From NCBI GenBank assembly GCA_035250245.1, contig DATFFH010000077.1:1-64000 (forward strand): 64,000 nt of DNA, in the 5' to 3' direction. Under the pieces are notes generated by a model, which searched no databases, was not told the origin of the DNA, and saw only the letters and a list, made by a program, of their open reading frames with translations. Shown here one piece after another: positions 42,919 to 53,242 of this stretch; positions within the stretch are counted from its first letter, which is position 1; every line of letters begins with the position of its first letter. A program made the position numbers and the translations under genes. This DNA comes from Luteimonas_C sp035250245. Lineage in GTDB: Bacteria > Pseudomonadota > Gammaproteobacteria > Xanthomonadales > Xanthomonadaceae.

Positions 42919-45900
42919 TTACTGGTTTGCATTTTGCTGCATCCGATCCATAACTCTCTTTACCGATTTTTCCACGGAATTGGCAACCTGTTCATCGCTG
43001 ATGATTTCCCCGAGTCCTTTAGCAACGGCTTGGGTAGCGCGATAGGCGCTTGTTTCGCTGCGAACGTACCCAGCCTCATCTTTGGCTTCGCCATTGGTCC
43101 TGACATCAATATCATGAGTTGCTTCATGCCCAAGGGCTTTCGCAATTTCATTTTTGCCTGCAGTCCTGAGCTCCACCATGTCAAGTTTCGTGGTTCCTCT
43201 TTGATTAGTATGCGCGATGCCCTCACCATTGACCTCGCCAGGAATGTAAGAGGGGCCGCGGCCATCTCCTTTCGTGCCGATCTCTTCGATGGCTGCCCGG
43301 ACGATCGCAGCTTTCTCCGGGTCGCTAGTCTCAAGGTTTCTTAGAGATCTGTTCATCGTTTCCAAGGCGTTTTTAACCGCTTGGCAAATCATTGCGCCCG
43401 AGCATGAATATCGACCGTCTGGATCTAAGAACTTGTACGGATTGTTGTTGGCATACGCATACCGATTGAAATTCACCCCGCTGTTCGCATTGGCCGTCAC
43501 CGGATCGACGCTCAAAAAACGCCCGATCCCCGGGTCGTAATACCGCTGCTGCATGTACGTCAGCTTGGTCGCCGCGTCGTGCACGTGGCCGGTGAAGCCG
43601 ATGCCTTCGTAGGCCGGTTTGCCGATCGCGGCGCCGTACGGTTCCCAGTCCGTCCGGTCCGTCACCTGGCCCGCCGCGTTGGTCACGGCCACCGGGCTGC
43701 CTAGCGCATCGGTGTGGTGGTACTTGGTGACGAAGACGTCCGTGTTCCAGTTGTATTCGTAGGTGGCGATCAGGCTCCCGGCCAGGTACACGTTTTCGAC
43801 CGCCAGCCCCTTGGCGTCGTATTCCTGGTACCACAGCTGGCCCGATTGCCCGTACAGCGAGAAGTCCAGGCTGTCGTCGGGACGCCAGGTGAGGATCCGG
43901 CGGCCGTGGCCGTCGTAGTGGTAACCCTCTTTGCCGACGACTTCGCGCAGGCGGTTGCCAAAGTCGAAGTCGTGGACCACGCCGTTCTTGTTCGCCAGGT
44001 TGCCTTGCGCGTCGTAGCTCATGCCTGCGACGCTGGCGCCGCCGGTGTTGAGGATGTTGGTCAGCCGGTTGGTGCCCGGTTCGTAGTAATAGCTGGCGTA
44101 GTCCTTCACGCCCGCCAACTTCCACGAAGTCAGATTGTCCAGCACGTTGTAGGTGAATCGGTGCCACCCATCGCCGCCGAACGACGTAGAAGCGGCCGCC
44201 GTCAACCGATCCAGGCCGTCGTATTGCATCTGCCGGTCGTAGGCCGTGCCGCGCGCTAGGTCGTAGATCTGGGTGACGTTGCCGTTGGCGTCGAAGCGCG
44301 TGTCGTAATTCAGCACGCCGCTGTCGATGCTACGCGCCGGCAACTGCCGCGCGTTCTGGGTCATCGTGTGGACGATGCCGTTGCCGTAGGTGAATTGCTT
44401 GATGCTGCCGTTCGGGTAGTACTGCACCCCGGTGGCGAAATCGCCCGCGCGGGTCGGCTGGCCCAGAGCGTTGACGTCGTAGTCGACGTACAAACCGTTG
44501 GGGTATTCCTGCCCCGCAAGCTGGCCCTTGCCGTTGTACTCGTAGTCGACGCGCCAGGTGTACCAATCCGGCTGGCCCAGCGTCTCGGCGGTCAGCAGGC
44601 GGCGCTTGTTATAGAAGTACTCGTTTATCGCGGTGTCGTCGCCCTCCGAGTTCACGGTGACGATCTTCTTCGGCAAGCCGTCGGGCGTGTAGGTCCAGGT
44701 CTGGTTGCCGTTCTGGTCGGGGAAGGCCAGCGTCTTCAGCCGGTTGCGCGCGTCATAGGTGCGCGTCGCGTAACCCGTCGTGCCGACCGGCGCGCTGCAA
44801 GGGCTCACCGCCGAGGCCGGCGCGCCGAAATCGGTGCGGGTCAGATTGCCGGCATCGTCGTATTGGTAGAACGTCGTGCCGGTCTCCGGCTCGATGCTCT
44901 TGCACAGCCGCTGGTTCGCGTCGTATACCAAGTGGCGTTGCACCGAGAGGCTGCTGTTCGCGTTGCGGCGGGTCAGCGTCTTGGGCTTGCCGTACACGTC
45001 GCGCAGGATGTCGGTGTAGGCGCCTTCGGGGTGGCTGACGCTGACCGGCCAGTCGTAGCCCGGCTGGTCGTAGGCCATGTATCCGGTGATGGCGCTCTGA
45101 TTGCGCGGATTGGTGACCTGGGTCAACAGCCCTGGCAAATATTGCGTCGTCGTCGTGAGTTGCCCGAGTTCGGAATCCTGTTTGACCTGGGTCGTCCGTC
45201 CCAAAGCATCGTAAGCGCTGTGCGTGCCCGCCATCGGCGTGGCCAGCGGGTCGCCCATCGGCGCTCCGGTGTGGTCGGCCCAGCCGTCGACGTAAGGGTT
45301 GCGAGGATAGGAGGCGAAGACGACCCGGCCGTCGTGGTCGTAGCGCGTATTGCGCCAGCGCAGCGTGGCCGCATCGTTGGTCGCGTCCTCTTCCTGCTCG
45401 ACCACCGGGCGCCACAGCGCGTCGTAGTACACGACCTTCGTGTAGTCGTCGATGTATTCGGATTGCCGCCAATGGCCGGCCGGCAAGCCGTATTCTTCTT
45501 CGTCGACCCATTCGAAGGCGCGCTCCACGACGTCCCAGTCCGTGGTGTCCCCCGTGGGATGGGCGATGCTGGTCAGCCTGCCCATCGCATCGTAGCCGTA
45601 ACTGGTGGCGAAGCCGTTCTCGTCGGTGACCGAAGCGATCTGGCCCAGATCGTCGACGACCGCGGATTTGCTGGTGGCGTCGGCGAAGGCGATGGTTTGC
45701 GGAATGCCGCGTTTCCAGTTGGAGAAGGAAGTCGCGCGGTTGTTCGCGTCCGTGGCCGAAGCGAGCATTCCGTTGGCGTGATAAGCCAAGGTCTGCTGCA
45801 GCTTGCCGAAGGCGTGGATCTTCCACGGCATCGCATTGGCGTCGTATTCGGTCTTGGATTCGATGCGGCCGGCGCAATCGACCGGCGAGATGCAGGTGAC

Positions 45901-47790
45901 GGTGGCGACCTGCCCGATCACCCATTTGGTCAGATCGTCGGCGTAAGCGGTGGCATCCCTGCGGCCATAGCCCAGGCTGCTGGAGCGGCTCACGTCCGTC
46001 GAGCGCGCCCAACTATCGTAACTATTGGCTTCCCAGACGAAAGAGACGCCGTCCTGGGTCGTGGTCCTGCGCTTGAGCGGAGTCCAGCGAAGATTGACCT
46101 GATTGTTGCCGAGGGGATCAGCGAAGGTGGCGATCGACAGCGGCCACGGATACGGATTGGGCGCGTTCGACGGCGTCGTGGCGTAGGCGTAGTCGACCGT
46201 GCGCAGCAAGGTCCCGCCCGCGGCGAAAGTTTCTTCCTTGACCAGTTTGTTCTCGGTCTGGTCCCAGCGGTTGCTGAAATGGCTGACGGTGCGGTCGCCA
46301 CCGGGTTCGGTCACCTGCGTCCAGACCGTGCTGGTGCAGCTGGTCGGCGTAGGACAATCGTTCTGCCAACTGCCGTTGTGCGGCGAATAGGCGTAGTTCC
46401 ACGATTGGGTAGGCAGGCCGGCGCCGCTCACCGTCTTGGTGGTGAGCGAGTAGCCGATCCACAATTTGGGCACCAGCGAAAAGCCGGGGTCGCCATCGTA
46501 GATGGTGGGCGTCTTGCCGCAGTATTTTGGCGCGTACGAACGGCCGAAGAAGCGCCGGTCGAGGTGGAAGCTGGCGGTCGCGCCGGAAGGCGCGCGCACC
46601 GACACCTGACGTGATCCGCTCAGCGGGAACAGAGTGACTTGCGAGCATCCCGCGAACTCGTAGGGCGCCGATAACGGCAACCAGAATTCCCCCGAGTAGC
46701 CCCAGTAGGAACCATCGGGCTGGGTCACCTGCATGCCGTAGCCGTTGGCCGGGCCATAGGTCCATGTCCGCGTGTTCGGCGCCGTGCCTACGGTGACCGC
46801 GACCGAATTGCTTTGCCAGGAGAAGGTCACGCTGCGGCCGTCGCTAGCGGTGATCGCCGCCAGTTTGGATCCGCTGTAGCTGTAGTTCACCCAATTGCCG
46901 AAGCGATCCTCGATGCGCGTCACGAGCATCGAAGCGCTTTTGCGGGGCAGGGTATAGTTCAGGTCGTAGCCTTTCGGAGGCTGGTTTTCGAAGACTTGGA
47001 TCAGGTTCGCGTAGCCGCTGTAGGTGAGGTAATTGAACCAATATTTAGTCCCGTCGGGCGCGATCGCTTGGAAAGCTTCGCCGGGTTCACCGTTGGCAGT
47101 CGTCGGCAGGCAGCCGACCACCCAGTTGTCGCCGGTGCCGATCTTGTACTGCTGGCCGGCCAGTTCGCTCGAGCGGCCCATCAGAGGCTGTTCATTGCCT
47201 TGGTCATCGACCAGCTGGTAGCCGAACCACCACTCGTGCTTGAAGAATTCCACCGTCGAACCGGGGTATTCGATGTCGCGCGGAGGGGCGAAGTGCGTGC
47301 AGCGCGCATTCTTGTCGGTTGCCGGCACTTGCCAGCCGATCGGGCTGTCCGGCGACAGAGGCACGACCCGGATCGCCGGCAAAGGATCGGCGGTGATGGT
47401 CTTGATGCGGGGAATCTCGAATTCCCAGCCCGAAATGGCATTGCCCGAAGAGGTGCGTGTGCCGTAACCGTCTTCCAACTGCGCGGTGCGCACGATGCGG
47501 ATCGTCGGGCCGGTGCCCGGCAATTCGATGTCGACGTTGCGGAAACTCAAGGTGCCCGCGCGCAAGCTGACCTGCTCGCCGAAATTGCCGAGCGGGTCGA
47601 TCGTCTGCGCCTTGGTCAGCGACGTCTTGTACTGCGTTTCCGGCGTGTCGTAAGCGAAAACCGGCGCCGATGCGGCGTAAGCCAGCGCCAATGCGGCAGC
47701 GCCGCATGCCCAACCCGGCCGCAGCGTATGCCGCGGTGTTTTGTCCGCCCATACGGCTTGCGCCGAGGTGCGTTCGTCCTTGTGCCCCAT
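42919..47790 (-). CDS. RHS/YD-repeat polymorphic toxin with HExxH metallopeptidase-like tip
   Basis: 1623 residues. A Sec signal peptide (to APVFA, about 46) replaces the PAAR domain of type VI RHS effectors. Then come a DUF6531-like N-terminal region, many YD repeats (for example YDALGRTTQVKQDSEL, YNGKGQLAGQEYPNG) and the RHS-associated core (YHTDALGSPVAVTN to PYKFLDPDGR, ending about 1457), which seals the cage and ends where the variable tip begins. The last 165 or so residues contain HEATH (His1555, Glu1556, His1559) followed by Asp and then SETSAYRA, a gluzincin-like layout. The tip is visibly more AT-rich than the body, as expected for a swapped cassette. Likely a contact- or secretion-delivered antibacterial toxin; target unknown. 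Confidence 0.88.
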   Translation of the reverse strand: MGHKDERTSAQAVWADKTPRHTLRPGWACGAAALALAYAASAPVFAYDTPETQYKTSLTKAQTIDPLGNFGEQVSLRAGTLSFRNVDIELPGTGPTIRIVRTAQLEDGYGTRTSSGNAISGWEFEIPRIKTITADPLPAIRVVPLSPDSPIGWQVPATDKNARCTHFAPPRDIEYPGSTVEFFKHEWWFGYQLVDDQGNEQPLMGRSSELAGQQYKIGTGDNWVVGCLPTTANGEPGEAFQAIAPDGTKYWFNYLTYSGYANLIQVFENQPPKGYDLNYTLPRKSASMLVTRIEDRFGNWVNYSYSGSKLAAITASDGRSVTFSWQSNSVAVTVGTAPNTRTWTYGPANGYGMQVTQPDGSYWGYSGEFWLPLSAPYEFAGCSQVTLFPLSGSRQVSVRAPSGATASFHLDRRFFGRSYAPKYCGKTPTIYDGDPGFSLVPKLWIGYSLTTKTVSGAGLPTQSWNYAYSPHNGSWQNDCPTPTSCTSTVWTQVTEPGGDRTVSHFSNRWDQTENKLVKEETFAAGGTLLRTVDYAYATTPSNAPNPYPWPLSIATFADPLGNNQVNLRWTPLKRRTTTQDGVSFVWEANSYDSWARSTDVSRSSSLGYGRRDATAYADDLTKWVIGQVATVTCISPVDCAGRIESKTEYDANAMPWKIHAFGKLQQTLAYHANGMLASATDANNRATSFSNWKRGIPQTIAFADATSKSAVVDDLGQIASVTDENGFATSYGYDAMGRLTSIAHPTGDTTDWDVVERAFEWVDEEEYGLPAGHWRQSEYIDDYTKVVYYDALWRPVVEQEEDATNDAATLRWRNTRYDHDGRVVFASYPRNPYVDGWADHTGAPMGDPLATPMAGTHSAYDALGRTTQVKQDSELGQLTTTTQYLPGLLTQVTNPRNQSAITGYMAYDQPGYDWPVSVSHPEGAYTDILRDVYGKPKTLTRRNANSSLSVQRHLVYDANQRLCKSIEPETGTTFYQYDDAGNLTRTDFGAPASAVSPCSAPVGTTGYATRTYDARNRLKTLAFPDQNGNQTWTYTPDGLPKKIVTVNSEGDDTAINEYFYNKRRLLTAETLGQPDWYTWRVDYEYNGKGQLAGQEYPNGLYVDYDVNALGQPTRAGDFATGVQYYPNGSIKQFTYGNGIVHTMTQNARQLPARSIDSGVLNYDTRFDANGNVTQIYDLARGTAYDRQMQYDGLDRLTAAASTSFGGDGWHRFTYNVLDNLTSWKLAGVKDYASYYYEPGTNRLTNILNTGGASVAGMSYDAQGNLANKNGVVHDFDFGNRLREVVGKEGYHYDGHGRRILTWRPDDSLDFSLYGQSGQLWYQEYDAKGLAVENVYLAGSLIATYEYNWNTDVFVTKYHHTDALGSPVAVTNAAGQVTDRTDWEPYGAAIGKPAYEGIGFTGHVHDAATKLTYMQQRYYDPGIGRFLSVDPVTANANSGVNFNRYAYANNNPYKFLDPDGRYSCSGAMICQAVKNALETMNRSLRNLETSDPEKAAIVRAAIEEIGTKGDGRGPSYIPGEVNGEGIAHTNQRGTTKLDMVELRTAGKNEIAKALGHEATHDIDVRTNGEAKDEAGYVRSETSAYRATQAVAKGLGEIISDEQVANSVEKSVKRVMDRMQQNANQ

Positions 47791-47987
47791 CGCTCGATTC
47801 CCCCTGCGGAAGATCCCTGTCCAGCGGACCGTGTTCGATCGGGGTGGCGCGAGCGGACGCGTCTTGCCGACGCGTCGCAGCCAGTCACGTTCGAACCCCT
47901 GTCGGCACCGAAAGCTTCTCGTGCCAGGGTCGTAGGATAAGCGACCGAGGTCTCAATTCCAGAGACTGTTTCCCGGGGCAACCAGTC

Positions 47988-48872
47988 TCAGTCCAGCTCG
48001 CGATGATGCACCGCTACCTCGGGCCACCCCTTTTCGCGGGCGTGCTCGGCCAGGCGTTCGGCCAGGTACACGGAACGATGCCGCCCGCCGCTGCAGCCGA
48101 ACGCGATGGTGACGTAGCTGCGCGTGTCCGATTGCATGCGCGGCAGCCAGGCGTCGAGGAAGGCGGCCACTTGCGCAGCGTATTCGGGCGCTTCGGATTG
48201 GGTTTCCAGGAAATCGCGCACGGCCTGGTCGCGGCCCGATAGCGGGCGCAGTTCGGCGTTCCAGTGCGGGTTGGTCAGGCCGCGCGCGTCGAACACGAAA
48301 TCGGCGTCTGGCGGCACGCCGCGGCGGTAGGCGAAGGATTCGAACAGCAACGACAGGGTCGAGTCCGAACTCAAGCCGAATTCGGTGATCACTTGTCGGC
48401 GCAATTGGTGCACGTTCAAAGTGCTGGTGTCGATGACCACGTCGGCCAGCGTGCGCAGCGGCTTCAGGACCTGCTTTTCCAGCGAAATCGCATCGGCCAG
48501 CGACAAACCCAAATGGCTCAGCGGATGGCGCCGGCGCGTGTCGGCGTAGCGCTTCAGCAGTACTTCGTCGCGGGCGTCGAAGAACACCAGTTTCGGATCC
48601 AAGCCCAGCTTGCCGACGGCGGACAGCCACTCGGGCAGGTTGGCCAAATCGCTGCGGCTGCGGATGTCGATGCCCACCGCCAGTTTTTCCGGGGTGCCGT
48701 CGGCGCGCATGGTGCTGCGCACGAAATCGGACAGCATTTCCGCCGGCAGATTGTCGACGCAATAGAAGCCCAGGTCTTCCAGCGTCTTCAAGGCCACCGA
48801 CTTGCCCGAGCCGGACATGCCGCTGACGATGACCAGCGTTTGGGTGATGTCGTTCGGGGCGGGGCTGTTCAT
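47988..48872 (-). CDS. rapZ: RNase adapter protein RapZ
   Basis: 294 residues from the ATG at 48872; 13 codons upstream in frame are not family-like. Walker A is GMSGSGKSVALKTLED, followed by GFYCVDNLPAEML, FFDARDEVLLKRYADTRRRHPL, FESFAYRRGVPPDADFVFD, GLTNPHW and CSGGRHRSVYLAERL. RapZ steers RNase E to the sRNA GlmZ and senses glucosamine-6-phosphate in enteric bacteria. It follows hprK with repeat A7 between. In relatives EIIA(Man) comes next; here the RHS island does. Confidence 0.96.
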   Translation of the reverse strand: MNSPAPNDITQTLVIVSGMSGSGKSVALKTLEDLGFYCVDNLPAEMLSDFVRSTMRADGTPEKLAVGIDIRSRSDLANLPEWLSAVGKLGLDPKLVFFDARDEVLLKRYADTRRRHPLSHLGLSLADAISLEKQVLKPLRTLADVVIDTSTLNVHQLRRQVITEFGLSSDSTLSLLFESFAYRRGVPPDADFVFDARGLTNPHWNAELRPLSGRDQAVRDFLETQSEAPEYAAQVAAFLDAWLPRMQSDTRSYVTIAFGCSGGRHRSVYLAERLAEHAREKGWPEVAVHHRELD

Positions 48873-48940
48873 GGTCGCAAGGCCGGGGTCGGGGTATCCC
48901 GATTCCCGCATTGTAGAGGTTGCCCGGTCGCTTGGCTTTT

Positions 48941-49032
48941 TGTAGGAGCGGCTTTAGCCGCGAGCTTCTTCCCGCAAATCCTTGTGATGTCGCGATTTGA
49001 AGGAAAGAGCTCGCGGCTAAAGCCGCTCCTAC
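48941..49032. repeat. Repeat A copy 7
   Basis: TGTAGGAGCGGCTTTAGCCG to GGCTAAAGCCGCTCCTAC, between hprK and rapZ inside the PTS cluster. Confidence 0.9.
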
Positions 49033-49047
49033 GAAAAGCGAGGTGAA

Positions 49048-49995
49048 TCAGGTTGCGCGTTCGAGGAAATGCGAATGCCGGGCCATGAAGGCGGCCGCCG
49101 GATCCACGCCCTTCGCGCGCAGGATGTGGGTGCGCGTGGCCGCTTCGGTCAGCACGGCCAGGTTGCGGCCTGGCATCACCGGCAGCGTGATCATCGGCAC
49201 GTCCAGGTCCAGCACGCGGCGCACGCCCACGTCGCCGGTGAGGCGCTCGATGCCGCTGGGCTGCGGTTCCAGGTGCGGGCGGGTGAGGTGGACGATCAGG
49301 CGCAGGTATTTGTTCCGCTTCACCGCGGTGTCGCCGAACATCTGGCGGATGTTCAGCACGCCCAGGCCACGCAGTTCCAGCAGGTCTTGCAGCATTTCCG
49401 GGCAGGTGCCGTCCAGCACGTCCGGCGCGATCTGGGTGAATTCGGGCGCGTCGTCGGCGACCAGGCGATGGCCGCGCGTCACCAGCTCCAACGCCAGTTC
49501 GCTCTTGCCCGATCCGGATTCGCCGGTGATCAGCACGCCGATCGAATAGATCTCCATGAACACGCCGTGCAGCGTGATCCGCGGCGCGAGCGTCCGCGCC
49601 AGGTGGTACTGCAGATGGTTGAGCAGTTCGTGCCCGCGTTTGGGCGAGGCCCACAGCGGCGTGTCGGATTCCTCGGCGGCGCGGCGCAGGTCTTCCGGAC
49701 AGGTTTGGTTTTTGCTGATCACCATCGCCAGCGGGCGGAACTGGATCATCTTTTCGATGGTTTCCCAGCGCTGGCGCGAATCCAGCGCGTCCAGCCAGGC
49801 CAGTTCCTCGGTGCCGAGGATCTGCACTTTGTTCGGATAGATGATGTTGAGATAGCCGGACAGCGACGGACGCCGCGCTACCGTTTCCACCGATTCCAGG
49901 ACCCGCTCGGCGCCGCGTTCGCCGGCGACCCAGCGCAACGCGAGCCGTTCGCGTTGTTGTTCGAACAGTTCGCGGGCGGTGATGCGTTCGTTCAT
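49048..49995 (-). CDS. hprK: HPr kinase/phosphorylase
   Basis: 315 residues. It phosphorylates Ser46 of HPr with ATP and reverses this with phosphate. Walker A GESGSGKSELALEL, the signature LEPQPSGIERL-adjacent region and the C-terminal LPVMPGRNLAVLTEAATRTHILRAKG, where the Arg and Lys contact HPr, are seen, and HGVFMEIYSIGVLI starts the kinase domain. Its start overlaps the ptsN stop as ATGA. The HPr partner gene ptsH is 9 kb away beyond the island. Confidence 0.97.
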   Translation of the reverse strand: MNERITARELFEQQRERLALRWVAGERGAERVLESVETVARRPSLSGYLNIIYPNKVQILGTEELAWLDALDSRQRWETIEKMIQFRPLAMVISKNQTCPEDLRRAAEESDTPLWASPKRGHELLNHLQYHLARTLAPRITLHGVFMEIYSIGVLITGESGSGKSELALELVTRGHRLVADDAPEFTQIAPDVLDGTCPEMLQDLLELRGLGVLNIRQMFGDTAVKRNKYLRLIVHLTRPHLEPQPSGIERLTGDVGVRRVLDLDVPMITLPVMPGRNLAVLTEAATRTHILRAKGVDPAAAFMARHSHFLERAT

Positions 49996-50477
49996 GGGTG
50001 TGCGCCGGATCGGAGGGCGGCTGCGGGCGGCGGAGTTTGCGACAGCAATCGTAGCAGCGCGTCGCTATCGTCGGCGCGGCGCAGCGCGTCTCGGTACTCG
50101 GCGTCGGCGAAACGTTCGGCGAGTTCGGACAACAGCTGCAGATGCTGTTGGGTGAAGTGTTCCGGAACGATCAAAGCGAACACCAGATCGACCGGCTGCT
50201 CGTCGCCCGCGCCGAACTCGACCGGGTGCGCCAAACGCAGGAACGCGCCGCGCGGTTCGGCGAACGCGTCGCTGCGGCCGTGCGGGATGGCGATGCCGTG
50301 GCCGATCGCGGTGCTGCCCAGGCGTTCGCGCTGGCGCAGGCTGGCGGCGACGGCGTCGATGCGTGCGGTCGCGCCGTCGGCCAGCAGGCGCGCGGCGGCG
50401 TCCAGCACCGCGTCGCTGTCGTCGGCTTGCGCCGCGGCCTCGATCCGGTCCGCGACGAGCAATGTAGTGAGCGGCAT
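49992..50477 (-). CDS. ptsN: PTS EIIA(Ntr) nitrogen-regulatory protein
   Basis: 161 residues from the ATG at 50477. The active His is in STAIGHGIAIPHGR; VEFGAGDEQPVDLVFALIVPE and LQLLSELAERFAD are family motifs. It links the PTS with potassium, nitrogen and sigma-54 control. It lies in the classic order rpoN-hpf-ptsN and is coupled with hprK. Confidence 0.95.
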   Translation of the reverse strand: MPLTTLLVADRIEAAAQADDSDAVLDAAARLLADGATARIDAVAASLRQRERLGSTAIGHGIAIPHGRSDAFAEPRGAFLRLAHPVEFGAGDEQPVDLVFALIVPEHFTQQHLQLLSELAERFADAEYRDALRRADDSDALLRLLSQTPPPAAALRSGAHP

Positions 50478-50493
50478 GGCCGATGGCGATCCT

Positions 50494-50820
50494 TCAGCCG
50501 AATTCGCCGCTGCGCGCCAGACCGTCGCCGCGGCGGTGCTCGACCATCTTTTTCTTGTGCTTGACCAGCAAGCGGTCCAGCTTGTCCGCGAGCAGGTCGA
50601 TGGCGGCGTACATGTCGACGGCATTGGCATCCGCGTGCAAGGTGCGCCCGGAGACGCTGATCGTGGCTTCGGCGCGGTGGTCGGGCTTGTCGATACTGAG
50701 CTGCGTGCGCACGTCGAGCGGCCGGTCGAAATGGCGCGACAGGCGCGCGAGCTTGGTTTCGACGTAGTCGCGCAGGGCCGGAGTGATTTCGATTTGTTGG
50801 CCGTGGGTTTCGATGCGCAT
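50494..50820 (-). CDS. hpf: Ribosome hibernation promoting factor (short form)
   Basis: 108 residues from the ATG at 50820. It binds the 30S subunit decoding centre and helps dimerise ribosomes in stationary phase. Motifs: IEITPALRDYVETKLARLSR, VSGRTLHADANAVDMYAAID and LLADKLDRLLVKHKKKMVEH. Lies between rpoN and ptsN; repeat B5 fills the gap to rpoN. Confidence 0.96.
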   Translation of the reverse strand: MRIETHGQQIEITPALRDYVETKLARLSRHFDRPLDVRTQLSIDKPDHRAEATISVSGRTLHADANAVDMYAAIDLLADKLDRLLVKHKKKMVEHRRGDGLARSGEFG

Positions 50821-50841
50821 CGTGACCTCCTTACGTGAATT

Positions 50842-50982
50842 GTAGGGTGGGCCTCGGCCCACCATCGCCATCCGCACGTTCGCGTCGAACCTGCGGCGGC
50901 GCGACTTAGCCCGCGTGTTCCGCTCCGTTGCCGCGTTCGTCGCGACCGGTGCACGGCAGTGGTGGGCCAAGGCCCACCCTAC
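50842..50982. repeat. Repeat B copy 5
   Basis: GTAGGGTGGGCCTCGGCCCA to GGGCCAAGGCCCACCCTAC, 141 bp, in the rpoN-hpf gap. The only copy that is not at a gene's stop codon. Confidence 0.9.
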
Positions 50983-51040
50983 GGCTTGGCCGCAAGCCGT
51001 GGGTGAAAGCTAGGTTAAGGCAAAAGGGCGGCGCTCAGCA

Positions 51041-52477
51041 TCAGCCGATCCGGACGCGCTCGTGGGAGGACGGGATGTTCATGGCCTCGCGGTATTTGGC
51101 CACGGTGCGCCGTGCGACCGGCACGCCGGCGGCCTTCAGCGTCTGGGCCAGGCTGGCGTCGGACAGCGGTTTGCGCGGATTTTCGGCCTGGATCAATTCG
51201 CGGATCATGGCCTGGATGGCGGTGCTGGACGCGCCGCCGCCGCCCTCGGTGTCGATGCCCGAGGCGAAGAAGGCGCGCAGCGGCACCGTCCCGCGCGGGG
51301 TGCGCACGTATTTGCGGGCGATCGCGCGCGAGACCGTCGATTCGTGCAGGCCGACTTCGCCGGCCACCTCGCGCAGGGTGAGCGGGCGCAAGGCCTGTTC
51401 GCCGAACTCCAGGAAGCCCGACTGCTGGCGGATCAGGCAGCGCATCACCTTCAGCAGGGTCTCGCCGCGGGCCTCGATGCTGCGCAGCAGCCAGCGCGCT
51501 TCCTGCAGGCGCCCGCGCAGGTAGCCGGCGTCGGCCTGGGAAGCGGCGCCGATCATTCGCTCGTAACCGCGATGGATCGATACCTTCGGCGCCGCGTTGT
51601 AGGCCAGGGCCGCGCGCCAGACGCCATGCTGGCGCCAGACCACGCAATCGGGGGTCACGTAGGTGTCGTTGGACAGGCCGCCGATCTGGGCGCCGGGCCG
51701 CGGATCCAGCGAACGCAGCAATTGCACGGCCAGGGCCGTCTCCTCGGCCTCGCAGCCCATTTCTTGGGCCAGGCCGTCGATGCCGACCTTGGGCAAGCGT
51801 TCGATCGGTCCGTCGGCGATCCGCAGCGCCAGGGCTTTGCCCGGGGTCTCGTCGGCCAGCAGGGCCAATTGCAAGGCCAGGCACTCGCCCAGATGGCGAG
51901 CGCCGACGCCGGGCGGGTCGAATCGCTGGATCTGGCGCAGCACGGCCAGGATTTCGTCAGCGGAGGCGTGGACGTCGGGCCGCAGGCTTTCGGCGATGGT
52001 GCCGATGGGCTCGCGCAGGTAGCCGTCGTCGTCCAGGGCGTCGATCAGCATCGCGCCGATGCGGCGGTCGCGCAGGCTCAGATGGGTCAGGTGCAGCTGC
52101 CAGAGCAGATGGTCGCTGAGGGTCTCGGGCTCGGCGACCCGGTCGGCCGCGTCGTCGTGGTCCTCGTCGCGGTCGGAGGAGGGGCCGATCCGTTCCTGCC
52201 AGGATTCTTCGCCCAGGGTCCAGGGCTCGTCGGGCTCCGCCCGGGCGGCTTCGGGCTCGCTGCCGTTGCCGTTTTCGCCGGCGCGGGGCTCGCTGGGCAG
52301 GACGATTTCCGAAGGTGCGTTTTCGTCGGTCCAGTCGAGCAGAGGGTTGCTTTCGACCGCCGCGGCGATCTCCGCTTCCAATTCGGCTGCCGACATCTGC
52401 AGCAACTGGATCGCCTGACGCAGCTGCGGCGTCATCACCAGTTGTTGCGATAGGGAGGTCTGCAGTCTGGGCTTCAT
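51041..52477 (-). CDS. rpoN: RNA polymerase sigma-54 factor
   Basis: 478 residues from MKPRLQTSLSQQLVMTP; ATG codons at 52480 and 52498 are also in frame. Region I is the Gln-rich LVMTPQLRQAIQLLQMSAAE, region II is acidic, then come the core-binding domain, the HTH and the C-terminal RpoN box ARRTVAKYRE, which reads the -24 promoter element. It directs transcription needing AAA+ activators, in this family including pilin and flagellar genes. It follows lptB by 25-45 nt. Confidence 0.96.
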   Translation of the reverse strand: MKPRLQTSLSQQLVMTPQLRQAIQLLQMSAAELEAEIAAAVESNPLLDWTDENAPSEIVLPSEPRAGENGNGSEPEAARAEPDEPWTLGEESWQERIGPSSDRDEDHDDAADRVAEPETLSDHLLWQLHLTHLSLRDRRIGAMLIDALDDDGYLREPIGTIAESLRPDVHASADEILAVLRQIQRFDPPGVGARHLGECLALQLALLADETPGKALALRIADGPIERLPKVGIDGLAQEMGCEAEETALAVQLLRSLDPRPGAQIGGLSNDTYVTPDCVVWRQHGVWRAALAYNAAPKVSIHRGYERMIGAASQADAGYLRGRLQEARWLLRSIEARGETLLKVMRCLIRQQSGFLEFGEQALRPLTLREVAGEVGLHESTVSRAIARKYVRTPRGTVPLRAFFASGIDTEGGGGASSTAIQAMIRELIQAENPRKPLSDASLAQTLKAAGVPVARRTVAKYREAMNIPSSHERVRIG

Positions 52478-52522
52478 CATCTGTAACAGACAACGCATCC
52501 GGGAGGTCCCGGCGGCCGCGCG

Positions 52523-53241
<719 letters not shown>

Positions 53242-53242
<1 letters not shown>

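Noticed and set aside
42811..43344. A 177-codon + strand frame opposite the RHS tip
   Set aside because: It is antisense to the RHS tip, has no ribosome-binding site and no domain; a shadow frame.
47791..47987. Direct repeats or an att site at the two island borders
   Set aside because: I compared 47791-47987 with 40251-40667 by eye and saw no shared run long enough to call; no integrase or tRNA gene is present.
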